Part shown: positions 21,881 through 29,429 of the stretch, piece by piece
Layout of the letters: each line of letters opens with the position of its first letter
How positions within the stretch are numbered: position 1 is the stretch's first letter
Origin: a virus
Strand: one strand, 5' to 3'
Virus record (IMG/VR): IMGVR_UViG_3300025872_003406
Location: 1 to 64,000 of that record
DNA length: 64,000 nucleotides
The notes under the pieces: generated by a model
Told to the model about the DNA's origin: nothing
Seen by the model: the letters and a program-made list of their open reading frames with translations, nothing else
Databases searched by the model: none
Made by a program: the position numbers and the translations under genes

Positions 21881-22034
21881 AATAAATAACTCTGCAATTA
21901 GTTCTTTTCAGTGAGCCTACTTCTAACAAAGTAGACCAAGACTACGTTTCGGCCAATGTCCATACGACTAAGATGGCCTAAATACCATAAAGCATACTTC
22001 AAGACACAATTGGAGTAGGCTCACTGAAAAGAAC
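21881..22034 (+). ncRNA. Structured element closed by a 20-bp inverted repeat
   Basis: GTTCTTTTCAGTGAGCCTAC (21901-21920) is the exact reverse complement of 22015-22034. The 94 enclosed bases contain two further stems, GTAG/CTAC (21931-21945) and GGCCA/TGGCC (about 21951-21978). An AATAAATA late-type octamer at 21881-21888 lies where it could start an RNA just before the stem, and CTTTTT follows the 3' arm. A small noncoding RNA with an intrinsic end fits best; a transposon remnant or invertible segment is possible. Confidence 0.55.
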
Positions 22035-22042
22035 ACTTTTTG

Positions 22043-22071
22043 ATTTACTTCCTGACCGAACACGGTAGGAT
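22043..22071 (+). promoter_or_regulatory. Sigma70-like promoter, leaderless layout
   Basis: ATTTAC (22043-22048), 17 bases, TAGGAT (22066-22071), then seven bases to the ATG at 22079. The AACAACTTAG box is absent; the inverted repeat stands in its place. Confidence 0.7.
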
Positions 22072-22078
22072 CTACACT

Positions 22079-22351
22079 ATGAACACGACTGACAAGTATT
22101 CCCGAGCCGATCTGCTCGAGGCCCTCCGCAACAACAAGGTTGTTGTGACCTTCACGAAGGTCGATGGTACCGTGCGTGACCTGTATTGCACGCTGAAGAA
22201 CGACCTGATCCCGGCCGACAAGGTTCCGAAGAACGAGAAGCCGATCAAGGAGAATGACTCAGTCATCCGAGTCTTCGGCCTCGACCAGTCCAATGGATGG
22301 CGTTCGTTCCGCGTGGCTTCTGTCACCGGAATGACCATCATCAACGACTAA
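22079..22351 (+). CDS. WYL_2/DUF2693-like small phage protein
   Basis: The 90-residue product matches the DUF2693-type family of T4-like phages: VVVTFTKVDGTVRDLYCTL, then an Asn/Lys loop, then the ending NGWRSFRVASV. The fold is Sm-like/SH3-like and may bind nucleic acid; the role is unknown. The start at 22079 fits the promoter, and the in-frame start at 22040 lies upstream of the -10 box. Confidence 0.72.
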   Translation: MNTTDKYSRADLLEALRNNKVVVTFTKVDGTVRDLYCTLKNDLIPADKVPKNEKPIKENDSVIRVFGLDQSNGWRSFRVASVTGMTIIND

Positions 22352-22355
22352 TCCA

Positions 22356-23576
22356 ATGGCTGTCGAAGACATACTCAAGAACGCCAAGAAGCGCACCAAG
22401 AAGGCCCGCAAGCACATCGGTGGTGTTGATGCCACTGATGAGCGTTACACCGGTCTCGAACCGGTCTGGGACAATTGGTCCTCGTGGCCCAAGGAAAAGT
22501 TCCATGCGGAACGCTCTCGCGCGTTCAATTTCTACAACTACTACCAGGACTCGAAGGCCATGAAGCCTCGTGTGCTCGAGTGGATGGAGGCCAACGGCTA
22601 TTCCAAGGAGGACGTCTCCGCGGTTCGCCGTACGGCTGACTACCTTCCTGGTGTGACCACCGGCACGCTGTGCACCTGCATGCTCCGTGGCATGCCGGAG
22701 AAGCACCCAGAACTCGATTATACGAGCGATCGGGAGTTCGTGGATACCAGCATTCGCAACACAATCTCGATCGGCCGTAGCATGGCCCGGGAGGCATCCA
22801 AAGGTGACTCTGGAAGCCCTGCAGCACCCTCGGTTTCTCCGATGGAGCTGCTGCGGAACAAGGCCACGCGTACGATCATCCGTGACCTCGATGAGATGAT
22901 CGACCTGTGGGTCCTCAAGAAGGACTATGATCCGATCGATATCTATGCCAGGATGCAACACCATGGCCTCTCTGCCATGGCCTGTGCGACCGTGGAGAAC
23001 TTCCTGACGCGTCATATGACCGAGATCCAGAAGGCTCTGGATGGTTCGGATCCTTACCTCGTGGAGGTCTACCAGAACGAACCGAAGCCTGCCCTCAAGA
23101 AGAAGGTACAGGCATTCGAGAAGATGCTGGCCGATCTGGAACGCTTCCGTCATGCAGCCAAGGCCACTCGTGCTCCTCGTGAGAAGAAGCCGATCTCTGC
23201 TCAGAAGCAGATCGCTAATCTGAAGTACTGCAAGGAGAACGCCGAGCATAAGATCGCCTCGATCGATCCTCAACGGATCGTCGGTGCCTACCGCCTCTTG
23301 GCCTTCAATGTCAAGTACCGCATGCTGATCGATTACGTGGCCCAGAACGAGAAGGGTCTTTCCATCAAGGGTACCACACTGCAGAACGTGGATGAGGTCA
23401 ACACTCGGTCCATCCGCCTGCGCAAACCTGACGAGTTCCTGCCTATCGTACTCGGTAGTACACCAAAGCAGATCAACAAGGCCTGGGAGAAGCTGACCAC
23501 CAAGGAAAGCAAACCCAATGCTCGTATCGGATCTGAGGTCGTGCTCCTACGAGTCTTCGAGAGGAGGGACGTCTGA
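22356..23576 (+). CDS. Conserved T4-like protein of unknown function, 406 residues
   Basis: A soluble, highly charged protein with a central helical region and a Lys/Arg/Ala-rich linker near residues 245-290. The N-terminal part (RSRAFNFYNYY) resembles a family in cyanophage-type T4-like viruses. Its place directly before gp33 suggests a link with transcription or replication, but no domain is recognised. It starts four bases after the preceding stop and overlaps gp33 by one base. Confidence 0.6.
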   Translation: MAVEDILKNAKKRTKKARKHIGGVDATDERYTGLEPVWDNWSSWPKEKFHAERSRAFNFYNYYQDSKAMKPRVLEWMEANGYSKEDVSAVRRTADYLPGVTTGTLCTCMLRGMPEKHPELDYTSDREFVDTSIRNTISIGRSMAREASKGDSGSPAAPSVSPMELLRNKATRTIIRDLDEMIDLWVLKKDYDPIDIYARMQHHGLSAMACATVENFLTRHMTEIQKALDGSDPYLVEVYQNEPKPALKKKVQAFEKMLADLERFRHAAKATRAPREKKPISAQKQIANLKYCKENAEHKIASIDPQRIVGAYRLLAFNVKYRMLIDYVAQNEKGLSIKGTTLQNVDEVNTRSIRLRKPDEFLPIVLGSTPKQINKAWEKLTTKESKPNARIGSEVVLLRVFERRDV

Positions 23577-23806
23577 TGTTAGACAATATCCTGACCAAAG
23601 CATCGCTGGCCGAGAAGGTCGAATCTCTCGTCAAATCCGAGAAGATGTCCTACATCGAGGCGGTCATCCATATCTGCAACGAGATGGGAGTCGATCCGGC
23701 CGACATCGGTAAGCTGATCGCACCCTCCATTAAGTCCAAGATCGAGGCCGAGGGAATGGCCTCCAATCTTCTTCCAAAAACCAATACACTGAAAGGGTTC
23801 CTATGA
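23576..23806 (+). CDS. 33: Late transcription coactivator gp33
   Basis: The 76-residue product has the gp33 pattern: KMSYIEAVIHICNEMGVDP, APSIKSKIEAEGMASNLLPK and a short hydrophobic end (LKGFL). In T4, gp33 bridges the sliding clamp and RNA polymerase carrying gp55 and so activates late promoters. Its presence agrees with the TATAAATA octamers before the virion genes. It is one of the few genes here with a purine-rich site upstream (GGAGGG, ten bases before the ATG). Confidence 0.8.
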   Translation: MLDNILTKASLAEKVESLVKSEKMSYIEAVIHICNEMGVDPADIGKLIAPSIKSKIEAEGMASNLLPKTNTLKGFL

Positions 23807-23997
23807 GCACAGATCAAACCGTAAACATTAGCGCCAATCCCGATGGTACGCTGGCTGCCAAGCCTGCCAAGATCCCGTTGAAGTACCGTCCTCGTCGCGG
23901 CCGTCATCCTGAGGTGACAGCCGGTGCATTCGGCAACGGCCGCAAGCACAATGGCATCAAGTACCGTCGTAGCTCCCTGATCCGTCGCTTTCGATGA
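23803..23997 (+). CDS. Small very basic protein, 64 residues
   Basis: Rich in Arg, Lys and Gly in its second half (RRGRHPEVTAGAFGNGRK, RRSSLIRRFR), consistent with nucleic-acid binding. It is ATGA-coupled to gp33 and ends on the ATGATG start of the next gene. No family recognised. Confidence 0.5.
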   Translation: MSTDQTVNISANPDGTLAAKPAKIPLKYRPRRGRHPEVTAGAFGNGRKHNGIKYRRSSLIRRFR

Positions 23998-24245
23998 TGA
24001 AGGTCTACACACTCGATCAGAACGATCTGCAGAGGACCGGTCAAGCGGCCACCACTGCATTTCTGAATACGGCTCTGGCTGATAAGGTCATCACTCAGGA
24101 GCAATACGATGAACTCTCGAAGTACTGTATGATCTGCCATACCCCAAATGGATTCATTGAGCGGCTGAAAAACGCCATCGGATTCAACAAGGAAGAGAAT
24201 GGGTATGAGAAGATCTACTGGACTGCGCATCAACTCACAAGGTAA
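23994..24245 (+). CDS. Hypothetical protein, 83 residues
   Basis: A small helical protein with two Cys in CMICHTP. It starts on overlapping ATGATG and ends one base into the gp59 start (TAATG). Unknown family; its place between gp33 and gp59 corresponds to where T4-like phages keep small accessory genes. Confidence 0.55.
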   Translation: MMKVYTLDQNDLQRTGQAATTAFLNTALADKVITQEQYDELSKYCMICHTPNGFIERLKNAIGFNKEENGYEKIYWTAHQLTR

Positions 24246-24859
24246 TGCAGCCCTGGGAGGCATATCAGATATATACTGCACTGAAGCTACACTTTGAGTC
24301 AGAGTCCTACGACGCCTTAAAGTATAACTTCAGAACTTCTGCTAGCCAGAAGTCGTTCCTTCAAAGACGGGATCGCTTTCACTTCGCCAAGCTGGCCAGG
24401 AAGTATCCCGAACAAAAAACTTTGGTCGAATTCCTGGTTGCCAATTTCTCTAAAAACGGAAAGGGCATCTGGGCTGGAGACCTACTCGATAACGAAGGTG
24501 AGGAGACGTACCGAGACTGGCTGAAGAAGCGAGACTCGTTCACGTACTTTTTTACTGGAGAAGTCGATAAACTTGCTGACTATTGCAGGAGCCATTCGCT
24601 CTCGTTCGATCAATTATTTGCTCGGACCGGAGAGGATCATCCTGTGATCGTCAAGCTTTTCGGACAAGGCGAAATCTCAAAGGAGACGGTCACCGTCCTC
24701 GATGAGCTACTCAACTTCCTGAAGCATCAGAACGTAACAGAGACGATCTTCTGGCCAGAATTTGAGAAGTCAGTCCGAAAATACCGGCCATTCCTAAGGC
24801 AGAGCGTGGATCTCGCAAAGTGCAAGCAAATTGTGCTTTCGAGATTTACATCCGCCTAG
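24245..24859 (+). CDS. 59: Helicase loader gp59
   Basis: The 204-residue protein has the gp59 layout: an N-terminal half with YDALKYNFRTSASQKSFLQR and RRDRFHFAKLARKYPE, and a helical C-terminal half. In T4, gp59 binds forked DNA and gp32 and loads the gp41 helicase at recombination forks. It lies immediately before gp32, as in T4, where the two proteins interact. Confidence 0.88.
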   Translation: MQPWEAYQIYTALKLHFESESYDALKYNFRTSASQKSFLQRRDRFHFAKLARKYPEQKTLVEFLVANFSKNGKGIWAGDLLDNEGEETYRDWLKKRDSFTYFFTGEVDKLADYCRSHSLSFDQLFARTGEDHPVIVKLFGQGEISKETVTVLDELLNFLKHQNVTETIFWPEFEKSVRKYRPFLRQSVDLAKCKQIVLSRFTSA

Positions 24860-24865
24860 TGTCAG

Positions 24866-24912
24866 CATACAGTCATACATTGTTACACATACTAACCATA
24901 CATCGCACATAC
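24866..24912 (+). promoter_or_regulatory. CATAC-repeat leader of gp32, candidate operator
   Basis: Five CATAC units at 24866, 24874, 24888, 24897 and 24908 fill the gap before the gp32 ATG. The stretch contains almost no G and should stay single-stranded. In T4, gp32 represses its own translation by binding an unstructured leader, so this is a plausible autogenous site. No clear promoter is seen. Confidence 0.5.
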
Positions 24913-24913
24913 T

Positions 24914-25840
24914 ATGTCATTCGCAAATCTAAAGAACAGTCGCTCTCGCGACATCGAGTTCATGAAGCAGCAGGCGCTCAAGGCCGGCGGCAATACGCCT
25001 AACGAGAAGTCCTATGAGGACAATCGTTTCTGGACGGCTGGAGTAGACAAGGCTGGTAACGGTTATGCCGTCTTCCGCTTTCTGCCTGCCGGTGAGGGAG
25101 AAGAACTGCCCTGGGTCCGTTATTGGGACCACGGCTTCAAGGGCCCGACGGGTAAGTGGTACATCGAGAACTCTCTGACCACGATCGGTCAGAAGGATCC
25201 GGTCTCGGATATGAACTCCAAGCTCTGGAACAGCGGTCTGGAGTCCGACAAGGAGCTGGTGCGTGCACGCAAGCGCCGTCTGCACTACGTCTCCAATATC
25301 CTGGTCATCTCTGACCCGGCCAATCCTGCCAATGAGGGCAAGGTGTTCCTCTTCAAGTACGGCAAGAAGATCTATGACAAGATCCTTGACTTGATGCAGC
25401 CTCAGTTCCAGGACGAGAAGCCGGTCAATCCGTTCGACTTCTGGACCGGTGCCGACTTCAAGCTGAAGATCCGTAACGTTGAAGGCTACCGCAACTACGA
25501 CAAGTCTGAGTTCTCGACTCCGGCTCCTCTGTTCGGTGGTGATGATGCTAAGCTCGAGGCTGTTTACAAGCAGCTTCACAAGCTGGCTGACTTCATCGAT
25601 CCGAAGAACTTCAAGTCCTATGCAGAGCTTGAGAAGCGCCTGAGGGACGTACTCGGTGAGGAAGGTCAGATCCTGACCACCGCCGAACGTACTCAGCTGG
25701 ATGAGAAGGTTGCGGCTCCTCGCCGTGCCTCTGCTGAAGCTCCGGCTCCTCGTGAGGTTGCAGCTCCAAAGGCTCCTGCAGCCGATGAAGAGGAAGAAGA
25801 GACGCTCAGCTACTTCGCCAAGTTGGCCAAGGAAGGCTGA
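24914..25840 (+). CDS. 32: Single-stranded DNA-binding protein gp32
   Basis: The 308-residue protein has the basic LAST-like N terminus (FANLKNSRSRDIEF), the OB-fold core (YAVFRFLPAGEG, KWYIENSLTTIGQKDPVSDM, ANEGKVFLFKYGKKIYDKI) and an Ala/Pro linker ending in an acidic tail (DEEEEETLSYFAKL) that binds partner proteins. It coats ssDNA in replication, recombination and repair. The whole protein contains no Cys, so the zinc site of T4 gp32 is missing. A terminator follows. Confidence 0.95.
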   Translation: MSFANLKNSRSRDIEFMKQQALKAGGNTPNEKSYEDNRFWTAGVDKAGNGYAVFRFLPAGEGEELPWVRYWDHGFKGPTGKWYIENSLTTIGQKDPVSDMNSKLWNSGLESDKELVRARKRRLHYVSNILVISDPANPANEGKVFLFKYGKKIYDKILDLMQPQFQDEKPVNPFDFWTGADFKLKIRNVEGYRNYDKSEFSTPAPLFGGDDAKLEAVYKQLHKLADFIDPKNFKSYAELEKRLRDVLGEEGQILTTAERTQLDEKVAAPRRASAEAPAPREVAAPKAPAADEEEEETLSYFAKLAKEG

Positions 25841-25864
25841 TCTTTCTCTAGTCTATCTCAAAAC

Positions 25865-25893
25865 AAGAGCGGTCGAAAGGCCGCTCTTTTCTT
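25865..25893. terminator. Bidirectional terminator between gp32 and the tape measure
   Basis: AAGAGCGGTC and GGCCGCTCTT pair around a GAAA tetraloop and are followed by TTCTTTT on the plus strand. The stem also serves the minus-strand tape measure gene, which ends at 25894. Confidence 0.88.
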
Positions 25894-27834
25894 TTACAGC
25901 GACCAGTTCGCCAGAGGAGTGGTCATCCAGCTGGTACGGTCAGGAATGTTGTTGCTGTTGTATGTGACAGACTGGGCAGAGACGTTCGTGGTCTTCTTTC
26001 CGGAACCGCCTGACATCGATGGGATCATCGCCTTGGCAAGCTCGGCATTATCCTCAAGATCTCTGGTATTTGAGACCAGAGCAGACATCTCGGAACCAAT
26101 CGTAGAAGGTACTGCGCCAATCTTCGCCTGTGTCTGGCCTCCGTTAATGTTTTCCTCAAGAGCCTTGTAGAAAGCGTCCTGTGCACTCTTGAGCAGACCC
26201 CAGATTCCAGATTCTTCGCCCTCTGGCTTATTTGGGTCACCTAGTGTTTTTTCGGTAGCCTTATCAGTGACCGTTTGTGCCTGCTCTGCGATTTTCTTTG
26301 CTGCAGTTCTTTCCTGCGATGCAGCCACGATACTTTTTTGAGGGCTAGTAGCAGACTCTGCCTCAGTGATGGTATTTGTACCACCTAGGAGTTTCTTGAA
26401 GCTGAACTTTCTCAGTTCACCCATGTCAGCACCGAACCATTCTCCGACGTTTGCAATGGCGTTCTTCACGAGATCCATCGGCAGTGCTAGAAGGTACTTT
26501 GCTAGACCTCTGAAGATCTCAACCACTCCTCCCAGAATATCTCCGGACGAGAACTTGTCTGCGATATCGCCCCAAACATCGACGAGGGTCTGAAACACCA
26601 TCTCAAAGGTCTGACGTCCCCAGGCGACCAGACGACTTACGAATTCTTGGATGATATCGGTGAAGCTGAACGAATCGAGGAACGACTCGGCCTCGCTAAA
26701 TCCAAATTTACCGAGTATCCAGGAAACGGCACTCTTCAATAGATCCAGAGGAGCTCCGATGACTCGTCCTAGAAGTTCAGAAACTCCAGTCTCGAGGGCG
26801 GCTCCGATGTCTCCAGTTTTTCCAAACTTGTCGAATGCGGCCTGAACAGACTTGAATATGTCCCAGACGACTAGAAGTTTTCCGAAGATCACACCGAATA
26901 ACTTGCCGATCCCGAAGAACTTCTTGAAGCTACCGAGGAATGGCTCAATGGCCTTCATCAATGTGTTCTTCATGTTGGCAAAGAACTCACCAACCTTACC
27001 GAGAGATCCTCCCTTGGAGAATAGATTGCCGATCTTGCCGAACGTATCACCGATGAAGTCAGTGACGGGCTTGATAAAGTTCTTGATCTTACCAAATACC
27101 TCCTTGAATGGGGCAGCCAGTTTTGTCAGGAACTCACCGTTCAGACCGATCTTAGAAAGAAACTTTCCGACACCCAGGATCTTCGATAGTGACGAAAGTA
27201 TGCCGGTGAAGAGCTTGGTGAAATATCCTACGACGCCAGCCACAAATCCTGCCAATAGACCTCCGATGATAGCCAGCGGTCCTAGCAGTTTGGCCAGAAT
27301 ACCATCTTCTTTCGGTGCAGTTGGAGCTGTCGGCTTACTCTCAGGGCGGGCTCCCAGGCGCGCCAGAAGCTTCATCATCTCCGAGTCTCTTTCTTGCTGT
27401 TGTAGATCCTTCGTTCTCTGCGCAGATGCCTGTCTTCTATCGGATTCAACTAAGTAATTATAGGTAGCCGAAAGATCATTGGCAATGATCGACAGAGCGT
27501 TTCTCATCAGGCCGGAATAGTCTGACAACATCACGACTCCGGCCTCGACCGACTTCATCGTGGTCAGTAACTCCTCAGCTACCAGAAGTATTCCGTTAAG
27601 AGGCTGAAGTAGAACGGACAAATCACTACCACCCTGCACAAGTCCTTGGGCCTGAGCTGTAGCCGGAGCCTCCGAAGCCTCCTTTAGCGATTCCTTCGAG
27701 GCCTCAGAGACTGGTGTCAATAGATCGACAACCTTCAGCGCACTCGTCTGAATCTTGTCGAGTGTCTCATTCTGGACCATCAGTTCCAGAAGTATGTCGT
27801 CGAATGTGCGCTGTTGTTTGTCTTTTTCGTTCAT
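25894..27834 (-). CDS. 29: Tape measure protein (gp29-like)
   Basis: The 646-residue protein has a helical N terminus, a long hydrophobic middle with Gly/Phe/Lys-rich repeats (about residues 180-360, such as FGKIGNLFSKGGSLGKVGEFF) and a charged C-terminal part. T4 gp29, the tail length-determining protein, has 590 residues. It lies directly after the probable chaperone pair with its frameshift, the universal position of tape measures. The start overlaps the frameshifted stop (ATGA). Sequence identity to T4 gp29 could not be judged, so the call rests on length, pattern and order. Confidence 0.75.
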   Translation of the reverse strand: MNEKDKQQRTFDDILLELMVQNETLDKIQTSALKVVDLLTPVSEASKESLKEASEAPATAQAQGLVQGGSDLSVLLQPLNGILLVAEELLTTMKSVEAGVVMLSDYSGLMRNALSIIANDLSATYNYLVESDRRQASAQRTKDLQQQERDSEMMKLLARLGARPESKPTAPTAPKEDGILAKLLGPLAIIGGLLAGFVAGVVGYFTKLFTGILSSLSKILGVGKFLSKIGLNGEFLTKLAAPFKEVFGKIKNFIKPVTDFIGDTFGKIGNLFSKGGSLGKVGEFFANMKNTLMKAIEPFLGSFKKFFGIGKLFGVIFGKLLVVWDIFKSVQAAFDKFGKTGDIGAALETGVSELLGRVIGAPLDLLKSAVSWILGKFGFSEAESFLDSFSFTDIIQEFVSRLVAWGRQTFEMVFQTLVDVWGDIADKFSSGDILGGVVEIFRGLAKYLLALPMDLVKNAIANVGEWFGADMGELRKFSFKKLLGGTNTITEAESATSPQKSIVAASQERTAAKKIAEQAQTVTDKATEKTLGDPNKPEGEESGIWGLLKSAQDAFYKALEENINGGQTQAKIGAVPSTIGSEMSALVSNTRDLEDNAELAKAMIPSMSGGSGKKTTNVSAQSVTYNSNNIPDRTSWMTTPLANWSL

Positions 27835-28025
27835 GTCAACTGTTTGTTCTTACGCTTGGCGCGTTCGTTTTCTTCCTTGATGTGTTCAACCAGCAAGGAA
27901 ACGTAGATCTCCCTCTCCCACGGAATCATGTTATCCAGCTCGGTCAGACTGTACTTGTGATGCTGCATTAGAGCAAAGTTGGTCTGGTAGTGGTTGACGA
28001 GACTATCATGAGAGAGGCCTACGAG
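27831..28025 (-). CDS. 51: Extension of gp26 reached by -1 frameshift (gp51-like)
   Basis: This 64-residue segment begins LVGLSHDSLVNHYQTNFALM and ends KRKNKQLT. It has no suitable start of its own: the only upstream in-frame ATG (28082) lies deep inside gp26 and would add unrelated residues. The conserved pattern continues straight from the last Phe-Phe of gp26 after a -1 slip on T-TTT-TTC (28031-28025). The fusion would have 299 residues. NMIPWEREIYVSLLVEHI is typical of small T4-like tail-assembly genes labelled gp51. The arrangement is that of lambda G/GT. Confidence 0.72.
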   Translation of the reverse strand, partial: LVGLSHDSLVNHYQTNFALMQHHKYSLTELDNMIPWEREIYVSLLVEHIKEENERAKRKNKQLT

Positions 28026-28729
28026 AAAAAATTCTGGAGTCCTGTGAGAGTCAGGCTGTTGTCGGCACCACAGTGAGAACACTTGTACTCGATCTTGTGC
28101 TCTAGCTTCGGAGTCGATTCAATGAACTTCCTGATCTTATTGAATTGAGTCTGGTTCAGGGATTCGATGAACTGGTGGAGCTCCTCGGTGGTATGATCAG
28201 AGGCACGGTGCACGACCTTCTCATCGAAGATCGAATCGATACAACCGACGATGACTGACATGACCACCTTGCCGGTGTCTGACTTGTCCTGTTCGGCGAG
28301 CTCGGAGATGAGGTTGACGTTTGGCCAGTTCATCACGACGCCGATCTTATCTGTCAGCTGGATCTTGGCATCTGGCAGGTTCTCGGTGTTGACGGAGACT
28401 TCTTCCAGATTGATCTCAAGTGGATTCGGCTTCTCGCACTTCTCGCACTTCAATGTCAGCTTCGATACCTCTCCTACCGACTTGGCGCGTAGTTTCAGGA
28501 AGATGTACTCCAGGTCAAACACCGACAGTTTGTCAGGATCGATCTTTCCAAATGTGCAGGACGCGATCGTATCCTTGATGGCCTGGGTGATCTGTTTCTG
28601 ATCGTTCGACTCACGAGCGACCATCAGGATCTTCTCTTCCTTGACGAGGTATGGGCGATACTGAATTCGCTTGTTGCTGGACGGAAGTCTCAGCTCATAT
28701 TTTGGGGTCTCAATGACTGGTAATGGCAT
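28019..28729 (-). CDS. 26: Baseplate hub assembly protein / tail chaperone gp26
   Basis: The 236-residue protein matches the T4 gp26-type family: ELRLPSSNKRIQYRPYLVKE, then a helical core and a four-Cys pattern (KCEKCEKPN and KCSHCGADN) that probably binds zinc. Near its end the message reads AATTTTTTCTCGTAG, a slippery run followed two codons later by the stop. Most ribosomes should stop here, and a fraction may shift into the extension. It is needed for hub and tail assembly and is probably not in the finished virion. Confidence 0.82.
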   Translation of the reverse strand: MPLPVIETPKYELRLPSSNKRIQYRPYLVKEEKILMVARESNDQKQITQAIKDTIASCTFGKIDPDKLSVFDLEYIFLKLRAKSVGEVSKLTLKCEKCEKPNPLEINLEEVSVNTENLPDAKIQLTDKIGVVMNWPNVNLISELAEQDKSDTGKVVMSVIVGCIDSIFDEKVVHRASDHTTEELHQFIESLNQTQFNKIRKFIESTPKLEHKIEYKCSHCGADNSLTLTGLQNFFS

Positions 28730-28760
28730 AATGTTATCCTATAGGTTGATTTCGCTTGTC

Positions 28761-29423
28761 TCAAAAGATCTTCTTGATTCCTCCAATTGCTGTTTTGACC
28801 GAGGAGAGCGCCGATGCGACTGCACCCTCTTCCTCGAAGTTCTCATAGGTCATCGTGACCGAGAACTTCTGAATTGAATTCTCTGCGGTGTTGTCCAGCG
28901 GAATCGAAACAAATGTGATCGGATATGCATTCTTCAGCTTGATGCCGTAGACCGGAAGGTTCTCCTTGTTCAGCTGCTGTATGACGATGTCGGTGGTGTA
29001 TTCGTTCTGGTAACGAACACGATATGCATTGGCATCGATGACCAGGTTCGACCATTTGTCGAACATCTTCTTGACGTAGTAGTCATGGGTCAGCAGGAAA
29101 GTAAATGTGACGTCCTCATTCATGAAGCCGTACGGGATCTTGATCGCCTGGCGGTTGCTCTGATAATCCATCGTCATGATCTGACGGCCTGGTAGCGAGC
29201 ACGACTCGCACAGGATTCCGACATCTCGAGGATCATTGATGAGAGAGCTGGCCTTGAAGCTACGAGAGACCAGTGAAACCAGTATGTTCTGGATATCGAT
29301 GTTCAGAAGGCTTGCAGCTGGTGGCTGCATGTAGATCGCAAACCGATTTGTATGGGCCAGGCCACCATGCTTCGTGATGGTGCCTTTCATGTCGTTGATG
29401 CTTTTTCCGATGAGTGTGGCCAT
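28761..29423 (-). CDS. 54: Tail tube initiator-like protein (gp54/gp19 family)
   Basis: The 220-residue protein has tube-protein features: NRFAIYMQPP near the N terminus, ESCSLPGRQIMTMDYQSNRQ, and MTYENFEEEG near the C terminus, as in T4 gp19-related proteins. In T4, gp54 caps the baseplate and starts tube growth. The position among baseplate hub genes favours gp54 over the main tube protein. It lies 31 bases before gp26 and 6 bases after the gp2-like gene. Confidence 0.6.
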   Translation of the reverse strand: MATLIGKSINDMKGTITKHGGLAHTNRFAIYMQPPAASLLNIDIQNILVSLVSRSFKASSLINDPRDVGILCESCSLPGRQIMTMDYQSNRQAIKIPYGFMNEDVTFTFLLTHDYYVKKMFDKWSNLVIDANAYRVRYQNEYTTDIVIQQLNKENLPVYGIKLKNAYPITFVSIPLDNTAENSIQKFSVTMTYENFEEEGAVASALSSVKTAIGGIKKIF

Positions 29424-29429
29424 AATAGT

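Noticed and set aside
22341-23273. A 310-residue minus-strand open frame opposite the 406-residue gene
   Set aside because: Leu/Arg/His-rich complement of the real gene, without its own promoter or start context.
24866-24912. CRISPR-like array
   Set aside because: The CATAC units are five bases long with irregular spacing, so they are a leader repeat and not a CRISPR.
28019-28082. ATG at 28082 (minus) as an independent start for the gp51-like gene
   Set aside because: It would add about 20 residues that are only the gp26 sequence read out of frame; the conserved part begins exactly at the slippery site.
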